DNA from: Dyadobacter sp. CECT 9275
GTDB taxonomy: Bacteria; Bacteroidota; Bacteroidia; Cytophagales; Spirosomataceae
Direction: 5' to 3'
Length of the DNA stretch: 64,000 bases
Assembly (NCBI RefSeq): GCF_907164905.1
Contig: NZ_CAJRAF010000002.1
Location: forward strand, 4,054,001-4,118,000
The notes under the pieces are model-generated. The model made no database searches, was not told where the DNA came from, and worked only from the letters and a program-made list of their open reading frames with translations. Below are positions 26,250 through 35,245 of this stretch, piece by piece; within the stretch, counting starts at the first letter, position 1, and every line of letters starts with the position of its first letter. A program made the position numbers and the translations under genes.

Positions 26250-26395
26250 TGAAGCGGTTTTCCACGTGTTTGGTGCTCTGTCCGTGAGTGGGTATGCACG
26301 GATGCAACAAACCGGGGCGTACTGCAAAAGCTTGCCGTCGGAAACGCGCGTGCCCGCAGAGGTGAAAAAGTGGAAGACTCCGGTTAGTAGTTAAA
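26250..26395 (+). ncRNA. Candidate structured non-coding RNA
   Basis: A GC-rich island in AT-rich sequence. Outer stem TTTTCCAC (26258-26265) with GTGGAAGA (26370-26377); inner CTCTG with CAGAG; a hairpin TCCGTG/CACGGA right after the first CTCTG; and a further GC-rich arm (about 26310-26355). An AATTTTTG box at 26237-26244 lies where a -7 element would be. It is about 400 bases from exbB, so a cis riboswitch is less likely than a free RNA. I could not match it to SRP RNA, tmRNA or RNase P; a 6S-like RNA is conceivable. Confidence 0.4.
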
Positions 26396-26642
26396 GAATA
26401 TTATTTGCTTTTATCACTGTAAAGAGAAATTACATGAATCTGATTATGTATGTTGTAAAAACAAAATTAAATAATTTATGAAAGATAGTGCAATTTTAAT
26501 TTTTGCTTATTAAGTGGCTATAGCCTTCTTTTTCAGCACTTGAACAAGAATATTTTATATATTATTGGATTTGTATTATCTTGAAATTATACAATAAGTT
26601 ATCTGGTGTATCAAATCAGTGTCAAAAATTCTCGCGAAAAGC
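26396..26642. other. AT-rich intergenic sequence, nothing recognised
   Basis: About 250 bases, very AT-rich, between the candidate RNA and the exb promoter; no coding frame. Confidence 0.4.
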
Positions 26643-26676
26643 TTGCTTTTTTTTAAAAGGAAAAATCATACTTTTG
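26643..26676 (+). promoter_or_regulatory. Bacteroidota-type promoter of the exb-tonB operon
   Basis: TTG at 26643-26645 and TACTTTTG at 26669-26676 with a 23-base spacer. The leader to exbB is about 110 bases. Confidence 0.45.
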
Positions 26677-26793
26677 TAAGAGTCGACATTGCGTAAAGAC
26701 AACCAAAATTTTATTTTACAAAAGCCTGTTTTAACCAAAACTTTTATTTAATTCACAACCAAAATCTCAATTTAACCTTTAAAAGTAAGTCTG

Positions 26794-27633
26794 ATGGAAA
26801 AGAAAGCTACAAGTCCGGCACCAGCTCCAAAGCCTGCTGCGGCAGCAACAAAAGGCAAAGGCGGTTTGAACCCGGCATTGGTAATCCCTCTACTGTTTGC
26901 AATTGCATTATGTGTTTACATTTTCGTTCTGGGAGCTCCCGAACACTTTAAGGGTGGTGATCATGAAAAGGGTCCTATTGACGGGGACTACTACGGAATC
27001 GTCTACAAAGGAGGTCCTATCGTACCTATTTTGATGACTTGTTTCCTTATTGTATTAACCTTCACTATTGAGCGTCTGATCACTTTGACAAAAGCAAGCG
27101 GAACAGGAAGCATTGATTCTTTCGTTCGTAAGGTAAGAAGCCTGCTTGACAAGAACCAGATCGAAGAGGCTATCAAAGAATGTGATAAGCAAAAAGGATC
27201 AGTTGGTAACGTTATTAAAGCAGGTTTGCTGAAATACAAGCAACTTACCACTGAAACTGCTCTTGATAAAGAACAAAAACTAGCGGCTCTTCAGAAAGAA
27301 ATCGAAGAAGCCACTACACTGGAACTTCCAATGCTTCAGAAAAACCTTACCATTATCGCGACACTTGCGGGTGCATCTACACTTTTGGCACTTCTTGGAA
27401 CGGTAATCGGTATGATCAAGGCCTTCGCCGCTCTGGGTACTTCCGGATCTCCGGATTCAGCTGCTCTTGCAACGGGTATCTCTGAAGCCCTTATCAACAC
27501 AGCACTTGGAATTGGTACTTCTGCAATTGCAACCATTTCTTATGCTTATCTGAACAGCCGTGTTGACGATCTTACTTACAGCATTGACGAGATAGGAATG
27601 AGCCTTCAGTCAAATTTTGCTGCACATTATTAA
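26794..27633 (+). CDS. exbB: ExbB/TolQ/MotA-family proton channel protein
   Basis: 279 residues. An Ala-Pro-Lys-rich N-terminus is followed by three membrane segments: VIPLLFAIALCVYIFVLG, PIVPILMTCFLIVLTFTIE, and the paired C-terminal helices with the family signature LGTVIGMIKAFAALG and GISEALINTALGI. It forms the proton-driven motor with ExbD that energises TonB-dependent outer-membrane transport. Bacteroidota ExbB proteins carry such an extended N-terminus. First gene of the operon exbB-exbD-exbD-tonB. Confidence 0.93.
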   Translation: MEKKATSPAPAPKPAAAATKGKGGLNPALVIPLLFAIALCVYIFVLGAPEHFKGGDHEKGPIDGDYYGIVYKGGPIVPILMTCFLIVLTFTIERLITLTKASGTGSIDSFVRKVRSLLDKNQIEEAIKECDKQKGSVGNVIKAGLLKYKQLTTETALDKEQKLAALQKEIEEATTLELPMLQKNLTIIATLAGASTLLALLGTVIGMIKAFAALGTSGSPDSAALATGISEALINTALGIGTSAIATISYAYLNSRVDDLTYSIDEIGMSLQSNFAAHY

Positions 27634-27692
27634 TAGTTTGAAACTATTAATATGAAAGTTTCGTTAATATCTAAAAAACTTATATATTTGCT

Positions 27693-28319
27693 ATGGGAAA
27701 AGTAAGGCCTAAGAAGCATGCGCCACATACTGATATGACGGCGATGACTGATGTGGCGTTCTTACTTCTGACATTCTTTATCATGACGGCTACCTTTAAG
27801 TCGAACGAGGCGGAGATTACTACTCCAACTTCGATTTCGCAAATCAAGGTGCCTGATGACAAAATAATGATCATAAGTATCGACAAAGACGGGAAGGTGT
27901 TTTTTGGTGTGGATGCTCAACCCGTACGTGTTGCAATGCTTGAAAACATTGCGCAGGCAAAAGGGATAACATTCACGGATACCGAAAAAGCGAAGTTTGC
28001 TCTGCAGAGTAGTTTTGGAGTGCCTCTGAACCAGTTGAAACCTTGGTTGAATATGCCAAAGGAGAAAATGGCCGAGGTGAAACAACCAGGTATTCCTGTA
28101 GATTCAACCGGAGCAAGTGAACTGGCTGACTGGGTATATGCAGCGCGTAAAGCAGATAACCTGCTTCGGATTGCACTGAAAGGAGATAACTTGTCTAAGT
28201 TCCCTGTTTTTAAGGATGTACTTGCCAATCTGCAGTCGCAGAATATCAACAAGTTTAATCTTATTACAGGTAGTGAACAAGCTCCTGCCGGTTACGGAGA
28301 TGAGCCTGCTAAAGAATAA
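27693..28319 (+). CDS. exbD: ExbD/TolR-family protein, first copy
   Basis: 208 residues. Short cytoplasmic start, a single membrane helix with the critical Asp in MTDVAFLLLTFFIM, then a periplasmic domain longer than in E. coli (GKVFFGVDAQP; FPVFKDVLANLQSQNINKF). Works with ExbB as the stator. Bacteroidota typically have two exbD genes in tandem, as here; the copies differ in length and sequence and probably form a heteromeric motor. Confidence 0.9.
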   Translation: MGKVRPKKHAPHTDMTAMTDVAFLLLTFFIMTATFKSNEAEITTPTSISQIKVPDDKIMIISIDKDGKVFFGVDAQPVRVAMLENIAQAKGITFTDTEKAKFALQSSFGVPLNQLKPWLNMPKEKMAEVKQPGIPVDSTGASELADWVYAARKADNLLRIALKGDNLSKFPVFKDVLANLQSQNINKFNLITGSEQAPAGYGDEPAKE

Positions 28320-28347
28320 AATGTTTAAAATTTAACTTTTAATAAAC

Positions 28348-28935
28348 ATGGCAGCAATTGAAGAATCGGGTGGTGGTGGTCATGGTAAAGGTGATGGTAA
28401 GGTAAGAGGCAAGAAAATGTCCACCCGAGTGGACATGACACCAATGGTGGACTTAGGTTTCTTACTTATTACATTTTTCATGTTGGCAACGACAATGTCT
28501 AAGCCAACCTCCATGACACTTGCAGTACCTGATAAAATTGACGATCCAAAGGAGGAAAAGTCCGAGCCATTGAAGGCATCCAAAGTGTTAACTCTTTTTA
28601 TGGGGGACAATGACGATGTATACTATCTGGATGGTGTAGCGGCGGATGACGAGAAAGCGGAAGCATCACTTAAAACAACCCGTTACGGGTTTGATTTGAG
28701 GAGTGTGATTTTTGCCTCTCAAAAAAGGATCAATTCGCAAAATCCAAAGGATGAAAAAGGAAATGACCCTTTTGTAGTGGTAATCAAGCCTACGGCAGTT
28801 TCTACCTATAAAAACATGGTGGATGTACTGGACGAAATGGCCATTACGAAATCGAAGCGTTATGCACTTGTAGATAACCTGACGGATTCTGAGAAGAAGT
28901 TACTGGGAGATAAAATTGTCCCAAAAGATAAATAA
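28348..28935 (+). CDS. exbD: ExbD/TolR-family protein, second copy
   Basis: 195 residues. A Gly/His-rich cytoplasmic lead (GGGGHGKGDGKVRG), the membrane helix with Asp in MTPMVDLGFLLITFFMLAT, and a periplasmic domain (VLTLFMGDNDDVYYLDG; NMVDVLDEMAITKSKRYALV). Distinct from the first copy but with the same topology. Starts 28 bases after it. Confidence 0.9.
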   Translation: MAAIEESGGGGHGKGDGKVRGKKMSTRVDMTPMVDLGFLLITFFMLATTMSKPTSMTLAVPDKIDDPKEEKSEPLKASKVLTLFMGDNDDVYYLDGVAADDEKAEASLKTTRYGFDLRSVIFASQKRINSQNPKDEKGNDPFVVVIKPTAVSTYKNMVDVLDEMAITKSKRYALVDNLTDSEKKLLGDKIVPKDK

Positions 28936-28962
28936 AATATTTAACCAATTAATCAAAACGCC

Positions 28963-29784
28963 ATGGCAGAATTGAGCCCTAATGCGACATTGGACGACAT
29001 CGTGTTCGCCGATCGTAATAAGGCGTATGGTGCGTTTTCACTCCGCCAGGGATACCGTGCGGATGTGACCAAGGCTACTCTTATTGGTGCAGCTCTTTTC
29101 ATTCTTGCGATGTTTACTCCTTCCATTTTGAGTAAATTTTCGGCAGCGGAAGAAGAAGCACCGATGGTAGAAGTTGACTTGATGAAAATTCCACCTCCGC
29201 CAATAGATCCAGCAGAGCCACCACCACCGCCACCGCCACCGGTTGAACAACCTAAGGTGAATACGGTAAAGTTTTTGCCTCCTGAGGTAAAAAAGGATGA
29301 AGAGGTTCCAGAGGAAACGCCACCACCAACAGTAGAAGAAATTAAAGAAGCTGTTGTTGCCAATAAGACGGTTGAAGGTGACCCGAACGCAAATGAACTG
29401 ATTGTTGCGCCGGAAGCTGTGGCTGCACCAAGCAAGGGAGCTGTTGTAGAAGCTGCTCCGGAGCCTGAGAAGGTTTTTACAGTTGTAGAGCAACAACCAG
29501 AATTTCCGGGAGGTACTTCTGAAATGTACAAATATCTTGGTAAAAACATCAAATATCCCAGCGCGGCTTCCCGTGCTAACGTTTCTGGACGTGTATTTAT
29601 GTCTTTCGTAGTAAATACGGATGGAAGTATTCAGGATGTTCAGGTACTTAAAGGTTTGGGTTTTGGTTGTGACGAGGAAGCCATCCGTGTGGTGAAAGCC
29701 ATGCCGAAATGGAAACCTGGAAAGCAATCGGGACGTGCAGTACGCGTAAAGTACAATTTGCCGATTAACTTCCAGCTAGAGTAA
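28963..29784 (+). CDS. tonB: TonB energy-transducing protein
   Basis: 273 residues. N-terminal cytoplasmic lead, one membrane helix (ATLIGAALFILAMFTPSI), a proline-rich span (residues about 73-120, several Pro runs), and the C-terminal TonB domain (FPGGTSEMYKYLGKNIKYPS; GRVFMSFVVNTDGSIQDVQV; AMPKWKPGKQSGRAVRVKY). It couples the ExbBD motor to TonB-dependent receptors such as SusC-type glycan importers. The proline-rich coding gives large spurious antisense frames, which are ignored. Confidence 0.95.
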   Translation: MAELSPNATLDDIVFADRNKAYGAFSLRQGYRADVTKATLIGAALFILAMFTPSILSKFSAAEEEAPMVEVDLMKIPPPPIDPAEPPPPPPPPVEQPKVNTVKFLPPEVKKDEEVPEETPPPTVEEIKEAVVANKTVEGDPNANELIVAPEAVAAPSKGAVVEAAPEPEKVFTVVEQQPEFPGGTSEMYKYLGKNIKYPSAASRANVSGRVFMSFVVNTDGSIQDVQVLKGLGFGCDEEAIRVVKAMPKWKPGKQSGRAVRVKYNLPINFQLE

Positions 29785-29787
29785 CTC

Positions 29788-29997
29788 ATGAGGGATAAAC
29801 CATTGCATGAGAAGATCACTGATCTATCCTCTGTGTTAATGGCTTTAACATATGCAGGAGGAGGGATCTATCTGATCTTCTCCTCCTTGTCTTTTAGGTT
29901 TATGCCTGTTGGAAGTGTACCCAGATACGCTTTAGCTGGCATACTTATTTTGTATGGTTTTTACAGAGGTTACAGAGTGTGGAAAAATAGAGCCTGA
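29788..29997 (+). CDS. Small two-helix membrane protein of the tonB operon
   Basis: 69 residues, starting three bases after the tonB stop. Two predicted membrane helices (SVLMALTYAGGGIYLIFSSL and YALAGILILYGFYRGYRVW). A gene of this size regularly sits between tonB and the PstS-like gene in Cytophagales. Function unknown; possibly an accessory of the ExbBD-TonB complex. Confidence 0.75.
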   Translation: MRDKPLHEKITDLSSVLMALTYAGGGIYLIFSSLSFRFMPVGSVPRYALAGILILYGFYRGYRVWKNRA

Positions 29998-30005
29998 GAT
30001 CTGAT

Positions 30006-30959
30006 ATGAGGAAGTCAATTTTGAGCAAGGTACTTTTAATGCTTGTGTTGGGTCTGGCTTTTTATCACTGTTCAACAGATACGAAGCTTGACAACCCTAC
30101 TCAGGGAGAAATAACCATTGCGGCGGATGAGTCTTTGAAGCCTTTGGTTGACGAACTCACAAACGGGTATGAGGGAATTTACCCCAATACTCATTTTAAT
30201 GTTGATTATAAACCTGAACAGGAGGCTATTCTGCAACTACTGCAGGATAGTGCCAGGATTATATTTTCTACGAGGCAGCTGAACGAGAAAGAGAAGGAAA
30301 TTATCAGAAAGCAAAAAGATACCCAAAAATTCCAGCATATTGCAACCGATGGCCTGGCGCTCGTGGTTGGAAAGGAAAATCGCGACAGTACGATAACCTT
30401 TAACGAGGTGAGGGGTATTTTTGAAGGTAAGATCAAAAGTTGGGCGGAACTTAAAGGAAGCAACCAGACGGGACTGATTACACTTGTTTTTGATAATGTT
30501 AATGCCAGTAATCTGAATTTTGTGATGAACAAATTTGGTTTGAAAGACATTAATCATCTTCGGATTATAGCTGCCGGATCCAACGAAAGGGTCATTGAAA
30601 GTGTAAGGTCCAACCCTTTATATCTCGGTTTCATTGGCGTAAGCTGGATTAGTAACGGGCATGAACTGAGGTCAGAAAACCTGTCTCGCGGTATTAAGGT
30701 CATGGGGATATCAGTGAGTGATAATCCAAAATCTGTTGCAGAATATATTCAGCCGTTTCAGGCAGGTCTTGAGTTTAAGAAATACCCGCTGCACCGGGAT
30801 GTTTATATTTTGAGCAGGGAAGGATATCCGGGCCTGGGCGGGGGATTAATGACGTACATAGCCCGCGACGTGGGTGGTTTGATTATCCAAAAAATGGGGT
30901 TGCTGCCAACTATTCCATATCCCCGGGAGCTGGAGATTACAACAGGCAAAAATTTTTAG
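30006..30959 (+). CDS. PstS-like substrate-binding lipoprotein
   Basis: 317 residues. A lipoprotein signal with lipobox LAFYHC and Ser after the Cys. The mature part resembles the phosphate-binding PBP domain: GEITIAADESLKPLVDELTN, ARIIFSTRQLNEKE, the lobe crossing IATDGLALVVGK and FNEVRGIFEGKIKSW. There are no pstC, pstA or pstB genes beside it; instead it is embedded in the exb-tonB operon, so it probably does not serve a classical phosphate transporter. Starts 8 bases after the small membrane protein. Confidence 0.82.
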   Translation: MRKSILSKVLLMLVLGLAFYHCSTDTKLDNPTQGEITIAADESLKPLVDELTNGYEGIYPNTHFNVDYKPEQEAILQLLQDSARIIFSTRQLNEKEKEIIRKQKDTQKFQHIATDGLALVVGKENRDSTITFNEVRGIFEGKIKSWAELKGSNQTGLITLVFDNVNASNLNFVMNKFGLKDINHLRIIAAGSNERVIESVRSNPLYLGFIGVSWISNGHELRSENLSRGIKVMGISVSDNPKSVAEYIQPFQAGLEFKKYPLHRDVYILSREGYPGLGGGLMTYIARDVGGLIIQKMGLLPTIPYPRELEITTGKNF

Positions 30960-31039
30960 TATTGCCATGACATTTTAGTACATTTGGGATTTGTTATTGA
31001 AACACCAAATTTTTTATCATTATATTAACTGGGTAAAAA

Positions 31040-32770
31040 ATGAACAGAAACATGAAAATTAAATTATTGACGCTGGTTTTAAGTGTTATTGCACTAGTGG
31101 AGGTACACGCACAAACGGTTCAGGATGGATTGGCATTGATTCATTCAGAAAAGTTGAATGAAGCGGGGGGCGTGTTTAAGAAACTGGCTGAGGGGACACC
31201 GTCTGCAGATAATCAATATTATCTGGGTTATTATTACATACAAGCTGGTCAGTTGGATGAGGCTCAGAAGGCTTTCGAAAAAGGGCTTCAGCTAGACGAA
31301 AAGTCCTATATTAATCAGGTTGGTCTGGGTACTGTGGCATTAGGTAAAGGTGATAAGGCAAAGGCAAAAGAGCTGTTCGATGAAGCGGAAAAGAAGAAGA
31401 AAAAGGATGCTGAAGTTCTTTTCAGAATTGGAGAGGCCTATACTTTGTTTGAAAAAAATAATGATCCTGCCGAGGCGATCCGTTTATTGGACGAAGCAAT
31501 AAAACGGGATAAAAATCTTGCAGATGCTTACATCGCAAAAGGGGATGCTTTGATTTTACGTAATGAAGGGGGTGCCGCAGCTACTGCTTATGAATACGCT
31601 TTGACAGCGAAACCTAACTATGCAGTTGCTTATAACCGAATTGGCAAGATCTTCCTGAGAGGTAAAAATTATAATCTGGCATTAGAAAACTACAAGAAGG
31701 CTATCGAATCCGATGCCAACTTTGCACCAGCTTACAAAGATCTGGCAGAGCTGTACTTCTTTGCTCAGAAATTTAAACAGGCTGCGGAAAACTTTGATCT
31801 GTACCTCCAGAAAAGCGGTAATACAGATCCTGCCATGCAGCTGAGAGCGTCCAAGTTCGCTTTCACAGCTGATGATTATCCTAAATCACTGCAATTATTG
31901 GAAGCGGTAAAAGGCAAGACAAACGACCCTATGGTTAATCGTATGTATGGCTGGTCTTATTTTAAAACCAACGAGCCCGATAAAGCAATCGAAAATTTGA
32001 ACGAACTTATCAAAGTAGCTCCTGAAAAGGTTATAGCAGACGACTATAAATACCTGGGGCGTTCCTATAATCTTAAAGCAGCTGCGGAGAGTAAGCCATA
32101 TGATTCCCTCGGCGTATTGTATATGCTAAAAGGAGCAGATCTGGATACAAACAAAACGGAAGCTGCAACAACCTATAAAGAAGTTGCTGCTTTATATTAT
32201 GCTGCCAAGGATTTCTCTAATGCTGCCAAGGCATATAAGAAGGGAATTGCGCTGGATACAACTAAGGCATCTCCGAATGACTATTTCTATTTGGGACTTT
32301 CTAACTTCCAGCAAGGTACTGCCATTCAGCCGGCTGGTTCGCCTGATAGTCTAGCGAACTTGCAAAAGAAAAGAGCATTTTATGCTTCGGCAGATTCGAG
32401 CTTTGCTATTGTAACGGCTAAAACCCCTGAATGGCCAATTGGATATTACTGGAGAGCCAGCTCGTTGTACAATGCATACGATAGACAGGAAAATATTGAT
32501 AAGGGAATATCAGCACCGTATTATGAAAAGCTTGCTGAGCTTGCCGAGAAAGATGCTGATCCTTCTAAATATAAAGGGTACCTTAAATTAGCTTACGGTT
32601 ATCTGGCATTCTATTATCAGACTACCAAGAACGATCCAGCCAAAGCAAAGGAATTCTGGGAGAAACTTTTGAAAATAGACCCTGAAAATGCCAGTGCAAA
32701 AGAAGCGCTTGGACTGGCAGTGGCTCCGGCTGCTGAAGCAGGTAAACCAGCGGCGGTTAAAAAGAAATAG
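31040..32770 (+). CDS. Exported TPR-repeat protein
   Basis: 576 residues. Signal peptide MKIKLLTLVLSVIALVEVHAQ, then about ten to twelve tetratricopeptide repeats over nearly the whole length, for example YYIQAGQLDEAQKAFEKGLQ, YNLALENYKKAIESDANFAP and KFKQAAENFDLYLQKSG. The tail is Ala/Lys-rich. It is the last gene of the exbB-tonB operon in many Bacteroidota and may be a periplasmic scaffold for that machinery; this role is inferred from position only. Confidence 0.88.
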   Translation: MNRNMKIKLLTLVLSVIALVEVHAQTVQDGLALIHSEKLNEAGGVFKKLAEGTPSADNQYYLGYYYIQAGQLDEAQKAFEKGLQLDEKSYINQVGLGTVALGKGDKAKAKELFDEAEKKKKKDAEVLFRIGEAYTLFEKNNDPAEAIRLLDEAIKRDKNLADAYIAKGDALILRNEGGAAATAYEYALTAKPNYAVAYNRIGKIFLRGKNYNLALENYKKAIESDANFAPAYKDLAELYFFAQKFKQAAENFDLYLQKSGNTDPAMQLRASKFAFTADDYPKSLQLLEAVKGKTNDPMVNRMYGWSYFKTNEPDKAIENLNELIKVAPEKVIADDYKYLGRSYNLKAAAESKPYDSLGVLYMLKGADLDTNKTEAATTYKEVAALYYAAKDFSNAAKAYKKGIALDTTKASPNDYFYLGLSNFQQGTAIQPAGSPDSLANLQKKRAFYASADSSFAIVTAKTPEWPIGYYWRASSLYNAYDRQENIDKGISAPYYEKLAELAEKDADPSKYKGYLKLAYGYLAFYYQTTKNDPAKAKEFWEKLLKIDPENASAKEALGLAVAPAAEAGKPAAVKKK

Positions 32771-32782
32771 GATATATTGGTG

Positions 32783-32838
32783 ATATTACGCATTAAACCC
32801 CGCCAGGAATCATCCTGGCGGGGTTTAATGCGTAATAT
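32783..32838 (+). terminator. Perfect 25-bp hairpin closing the tonB operon
   Basis: Left arm 32783-32807 and right arm 32814-32838 are exact reverse complements with a 6-base loop AATCAT. The GC core CCCCGCCAGG sits at the loop end. Only a weak T stretch follows, so it may act mainly by RNA structure or protect the transcript end. Confidence 0.75.
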
Positions 32839-33652
32839 GAAGTTTATAAAGCAGAAAAGTTTTAATAAGTCAAAATGATAGCCGTTTTTCAGGATCTGCT
32901 ATCATTTAATATAATTAGATTTTGGTAAGGTTTTCCACTTTTTTATTTTTATTTCTTAGGTTTATCATACGTATACGGGGCCAATCTACCCGAATTGTTG
33001 TAAAAGATATCTGATCGCAGCGGAGGGCAAGTGGTAAATATTTGCCACTACACAAAGGTGCTCCGTATGCGGATGTTGTCTTTTACATGTGGTTAGGTTG
33101 GGACCGGAGGTGAATACCGGAATAGTTCTGAAAACCCATCAATAGCGTTTTGAATCAAAATTCTCTTTCTTTTTACCTTCAAAAATTCCGATATTGTCCG
33201 GTACTGAGAAAATGGCGCAAGTATTGGCGGATGTCTTAGGAATCCCTTATTAATTCGTTGATGTGGCGTTATACAAAACGGAATGATCACATCCTTGCTA
33301 TCTCAGAAATTTCATAAGCACACGCTTCTATACAATTTTCATGCTGGTACCTAACAGGGACCGCTAAGTTTCTGAGCCCGAATTCCCATAACAGTCCCGG
33401 AAGAGCCAGGGAAGGTCTGTTGATGCGAATAATTTCCTGTGATTATACATAGAGTGTCTTATGTTTGGATATAACAGAAGTACTATACCCATTCTGTTTG
33501 CAGAAAGTACAATATGTATATTAGGATGAATGGATACAAGTGAAATATCCATGGTTCAGAGATGATATTCAACAATTAATGCAGCGGATGATCTTTCAAT
33601 CTCGTATGCTAAAATATGACTCATAATTAACCTCCTCATTAAAATACCTAAT
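32839..33652. other. 800-base stretch without a recognisable gene
   Basis: Only a 10-bp stem-loop (AAATGATAGC at 32873-32882 with GCTATCATTT at 32898-32907) stands out. Short minus-strand frames at 33093-33290 and 33364-33552 match no family that I know and may be decayed sequence. The stretch holds no tRNA, and I saw no promoter consensus strong enough to list. Confidence 0.5.
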
Positions 33653-34783
33653 ATGGAAATTAAGCCGCCTGAATATGTCACAATCGAATATGCCCCAGCG
33701 GTTCAGCCGCCGGTACTTCAAAGAGTTATAATTATAGATGTCCTGCGCGGATTTGCTCTTTTTGGAATATTGCTAATTCATTCCGTCCAGAAATTCTTAG
33801 GTACCTCTCAGGCTAAGCTGGAAGGTATGAGCAGCACCGAGAATCTGTTAAGGGATTCAATAGAATTTTTGATAGAGGATAAGTTTTATATAATCTTTTC
33901 AATTTTATTCGGATGGAGTTTCAATAACATGTATCAGCGTGCGCTCGACAGAGGGGAGCCGTTCCTGATTTTTTTTGTTACCCGTCTTACCGTGCTACTG
34001 GCAATTGGTGCATTTCATTCACTTTTTTTTAGCTCCGACATCCTGGAAACCTACGCGGTACTAGGATTGGTGTTGGTGATTTGTCATAATACTAGTAGGA
34101 GAAATCTACTTATACTGACAATTATGTTATCTATTTTGGGTCTGATCGCCGCTACTTATCAGCGGCAATTATCAGACATAACGGCGTTGGTCAGGCAAGG
34201 AAATATTTTGATTCCCTCTAAATTAAGTTATCTGATTAATACCGGAAGATTGTTTACTACAAGTGCAATGCTTCTCTTCGGACTTTATGCTGGAAAAAGT
34301 AAAATTTTTGAACATCTATGCCTTAGTCGGTTTCTAAGACAACGTGTATTGTTAATTATTGAATTGTTATTCTTGTTGAGTTGCATGCTTCTGATAAAAG
34401 TATTATTTACCGCATCGGCAGACACAACTGCAGCCTTATTTCAGAACACTTGTTTTGCAATACTGAATTTTACCCTTTCAGGTATGTATATCGTACTTGT
34501 GATAATGTTATATCACTATGTCTTTTTTAACAAACTATTTCAGAGTTTTATTGCAGTAGGAAAGCTCAGTATCACTAGTTACCTGATGCAATCCATTTTT
34601 TTGCAGGTTTTTTATAATCTGAATGATGGATTGAAAATGGGTTTCTATGGAGGGTTATCAATAACCATATTATTTTTCTTTGGACAAATCGTTTTTGCCA
34701 AGATATGGTTACGTTATTTTAAATACGGACCTGTTGAATGGGTTTGGCGCAGGCTTACCTACGCTATTTCAAGTAGAATCTAG
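33653..34783 (+). CDS. DUF418 multi-pass membrane protein
   Basis: 376 residues with about eight to nine membrane helices. It opens with the family signature QRVIIIDVLRGFALFGILLI, has the loop DKFYIIFSILFGWSF, and ends with the DUF418 part (GKLSITSYLMQSIFLQVFYN, then GPVEWVWRRLTY), all typical of YeiB-like proteins related to acyltransferase-3 membrane folds. Function is unknown; a transport or acyl-transfer role at the membrane has been suggested for relatives. It is a monocistronic gene closed by a strong terminator. Confidence 0.88.
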   Translation: MEIKPPEYVTIEYAPAVQPPVLQRVIIIDVLRGFALFGILLIHSVQKFLGTSQAKLEGMSSTENLLRDSIEFLIEDKFYIIFSILFGWSFNNMYQRALDRGEPFLIFFVTRLTVLLAIGAFHSLFFSSDILETYAVLGLVLVICHNTSRRNLLILTIMLSILGLIAATYQRQLSDITALVRQGNILIPSKLSYLINTGRLFTTSAMLLFGLYAGKSKIFEHLCLSRFLRQRVLLIIELLFLLSCMLLIKVLFTASADTTAALFQNTCFAILNFTLSGMYIVLVIMLYHYVFFNKLFQSFIAVGKLSITSYLMQSIFLQVFYNLNDGLKMGFYGGLSITILFFFGQIVFAKIWLRYFKYGPVEWVWRRLTYAISSRI

Positions 34784-34798
34784 TAACAGCTTGGCTTG

Positions 34799-34831
34799 GA
34801 GGCTGTCTTTGAAGACAGCCTCGTTATTTTT
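34799..34831 (+). terminator. Terminator of the DUF418 gene
   Basis: GAGGCTGTC and GACAGCCTC pair perfectly around TTTGAA and are followed by GTTATTTTT. Confidence 0.88.
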
Positions 34832-34948
34832 GGAGTGAGCCAGATCCGAGCCCTCTGTTTTACTTATTTTTGGTTAGAAGGCGGATGAAGTTGGTGCCTT
34901 AGGTCTTGATTCGACCAAGAAGAACCAGAAGTATGAGTCCAAATTTTC

Positions 34949-35143
34949 CTAAGAAAGAGGGAAGCAGTTGTTAAGAACGGGTAAATGAACCGTACTGTAA
35001 TGCTCGTAACACCAAAGCTTTAAACGCTTAACCTCCGCAGGCATTAACATACGAATCGCCTTCCTCAACTCTTTTTCGAATAATCTGCTGTCAAAACTTA
35101 CCTTGTGCAGAATAATTTTAATGTATTCAAGCATCGAGGCCAT
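34949..35143 (-). CDS. Small conserved Cytophagales protein (64 residues)
   Basis: ATG start at 35143. The sequence MASMLEYIKIILHKVSFD followed by SRLFEKELRKAIRML and the motif LKLWCYEHY matches a family of short soluble Bacteroidota proteins that recur, often in several copies, in Cytophagales genomes. Predicted helical, no signal. Function unknown. It lies alone between the DUF418 gene and the BatD-like gene, opposite to both. Confidence 0.65.
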   Translation of the reverse strand: MASMLEYIKIILHKVSFDSRLFEKELRKAIRMLMPAEVKRLKLWCYEHYSTVHLPVLNNCFPLS

Positions 35144-35245
35144 AGTATTATGTAGTTTTGTGGTTTAGGGAAGAAATTGCTAAAAACGGTAATTAGATAT
35201 CTAAGCGGTACCAGAACATAATCACCATAAATGTAACGAATTTAT

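Noticed and set aside
29038..29727. 229-codon minus-strand frame opposite tonB
   Set aside because: A shadow of the low-complexity proline-rich tonB coding sequence; the translation is Arg/Trp-rich and implausible.
33093..33552. Two short minus-strand frames (65 and 62 codons) in the gene-poor stretch
   Set aside because: No recognisable family, no ribosome site and no link to neighbours; kept only as possible decayed sequence.
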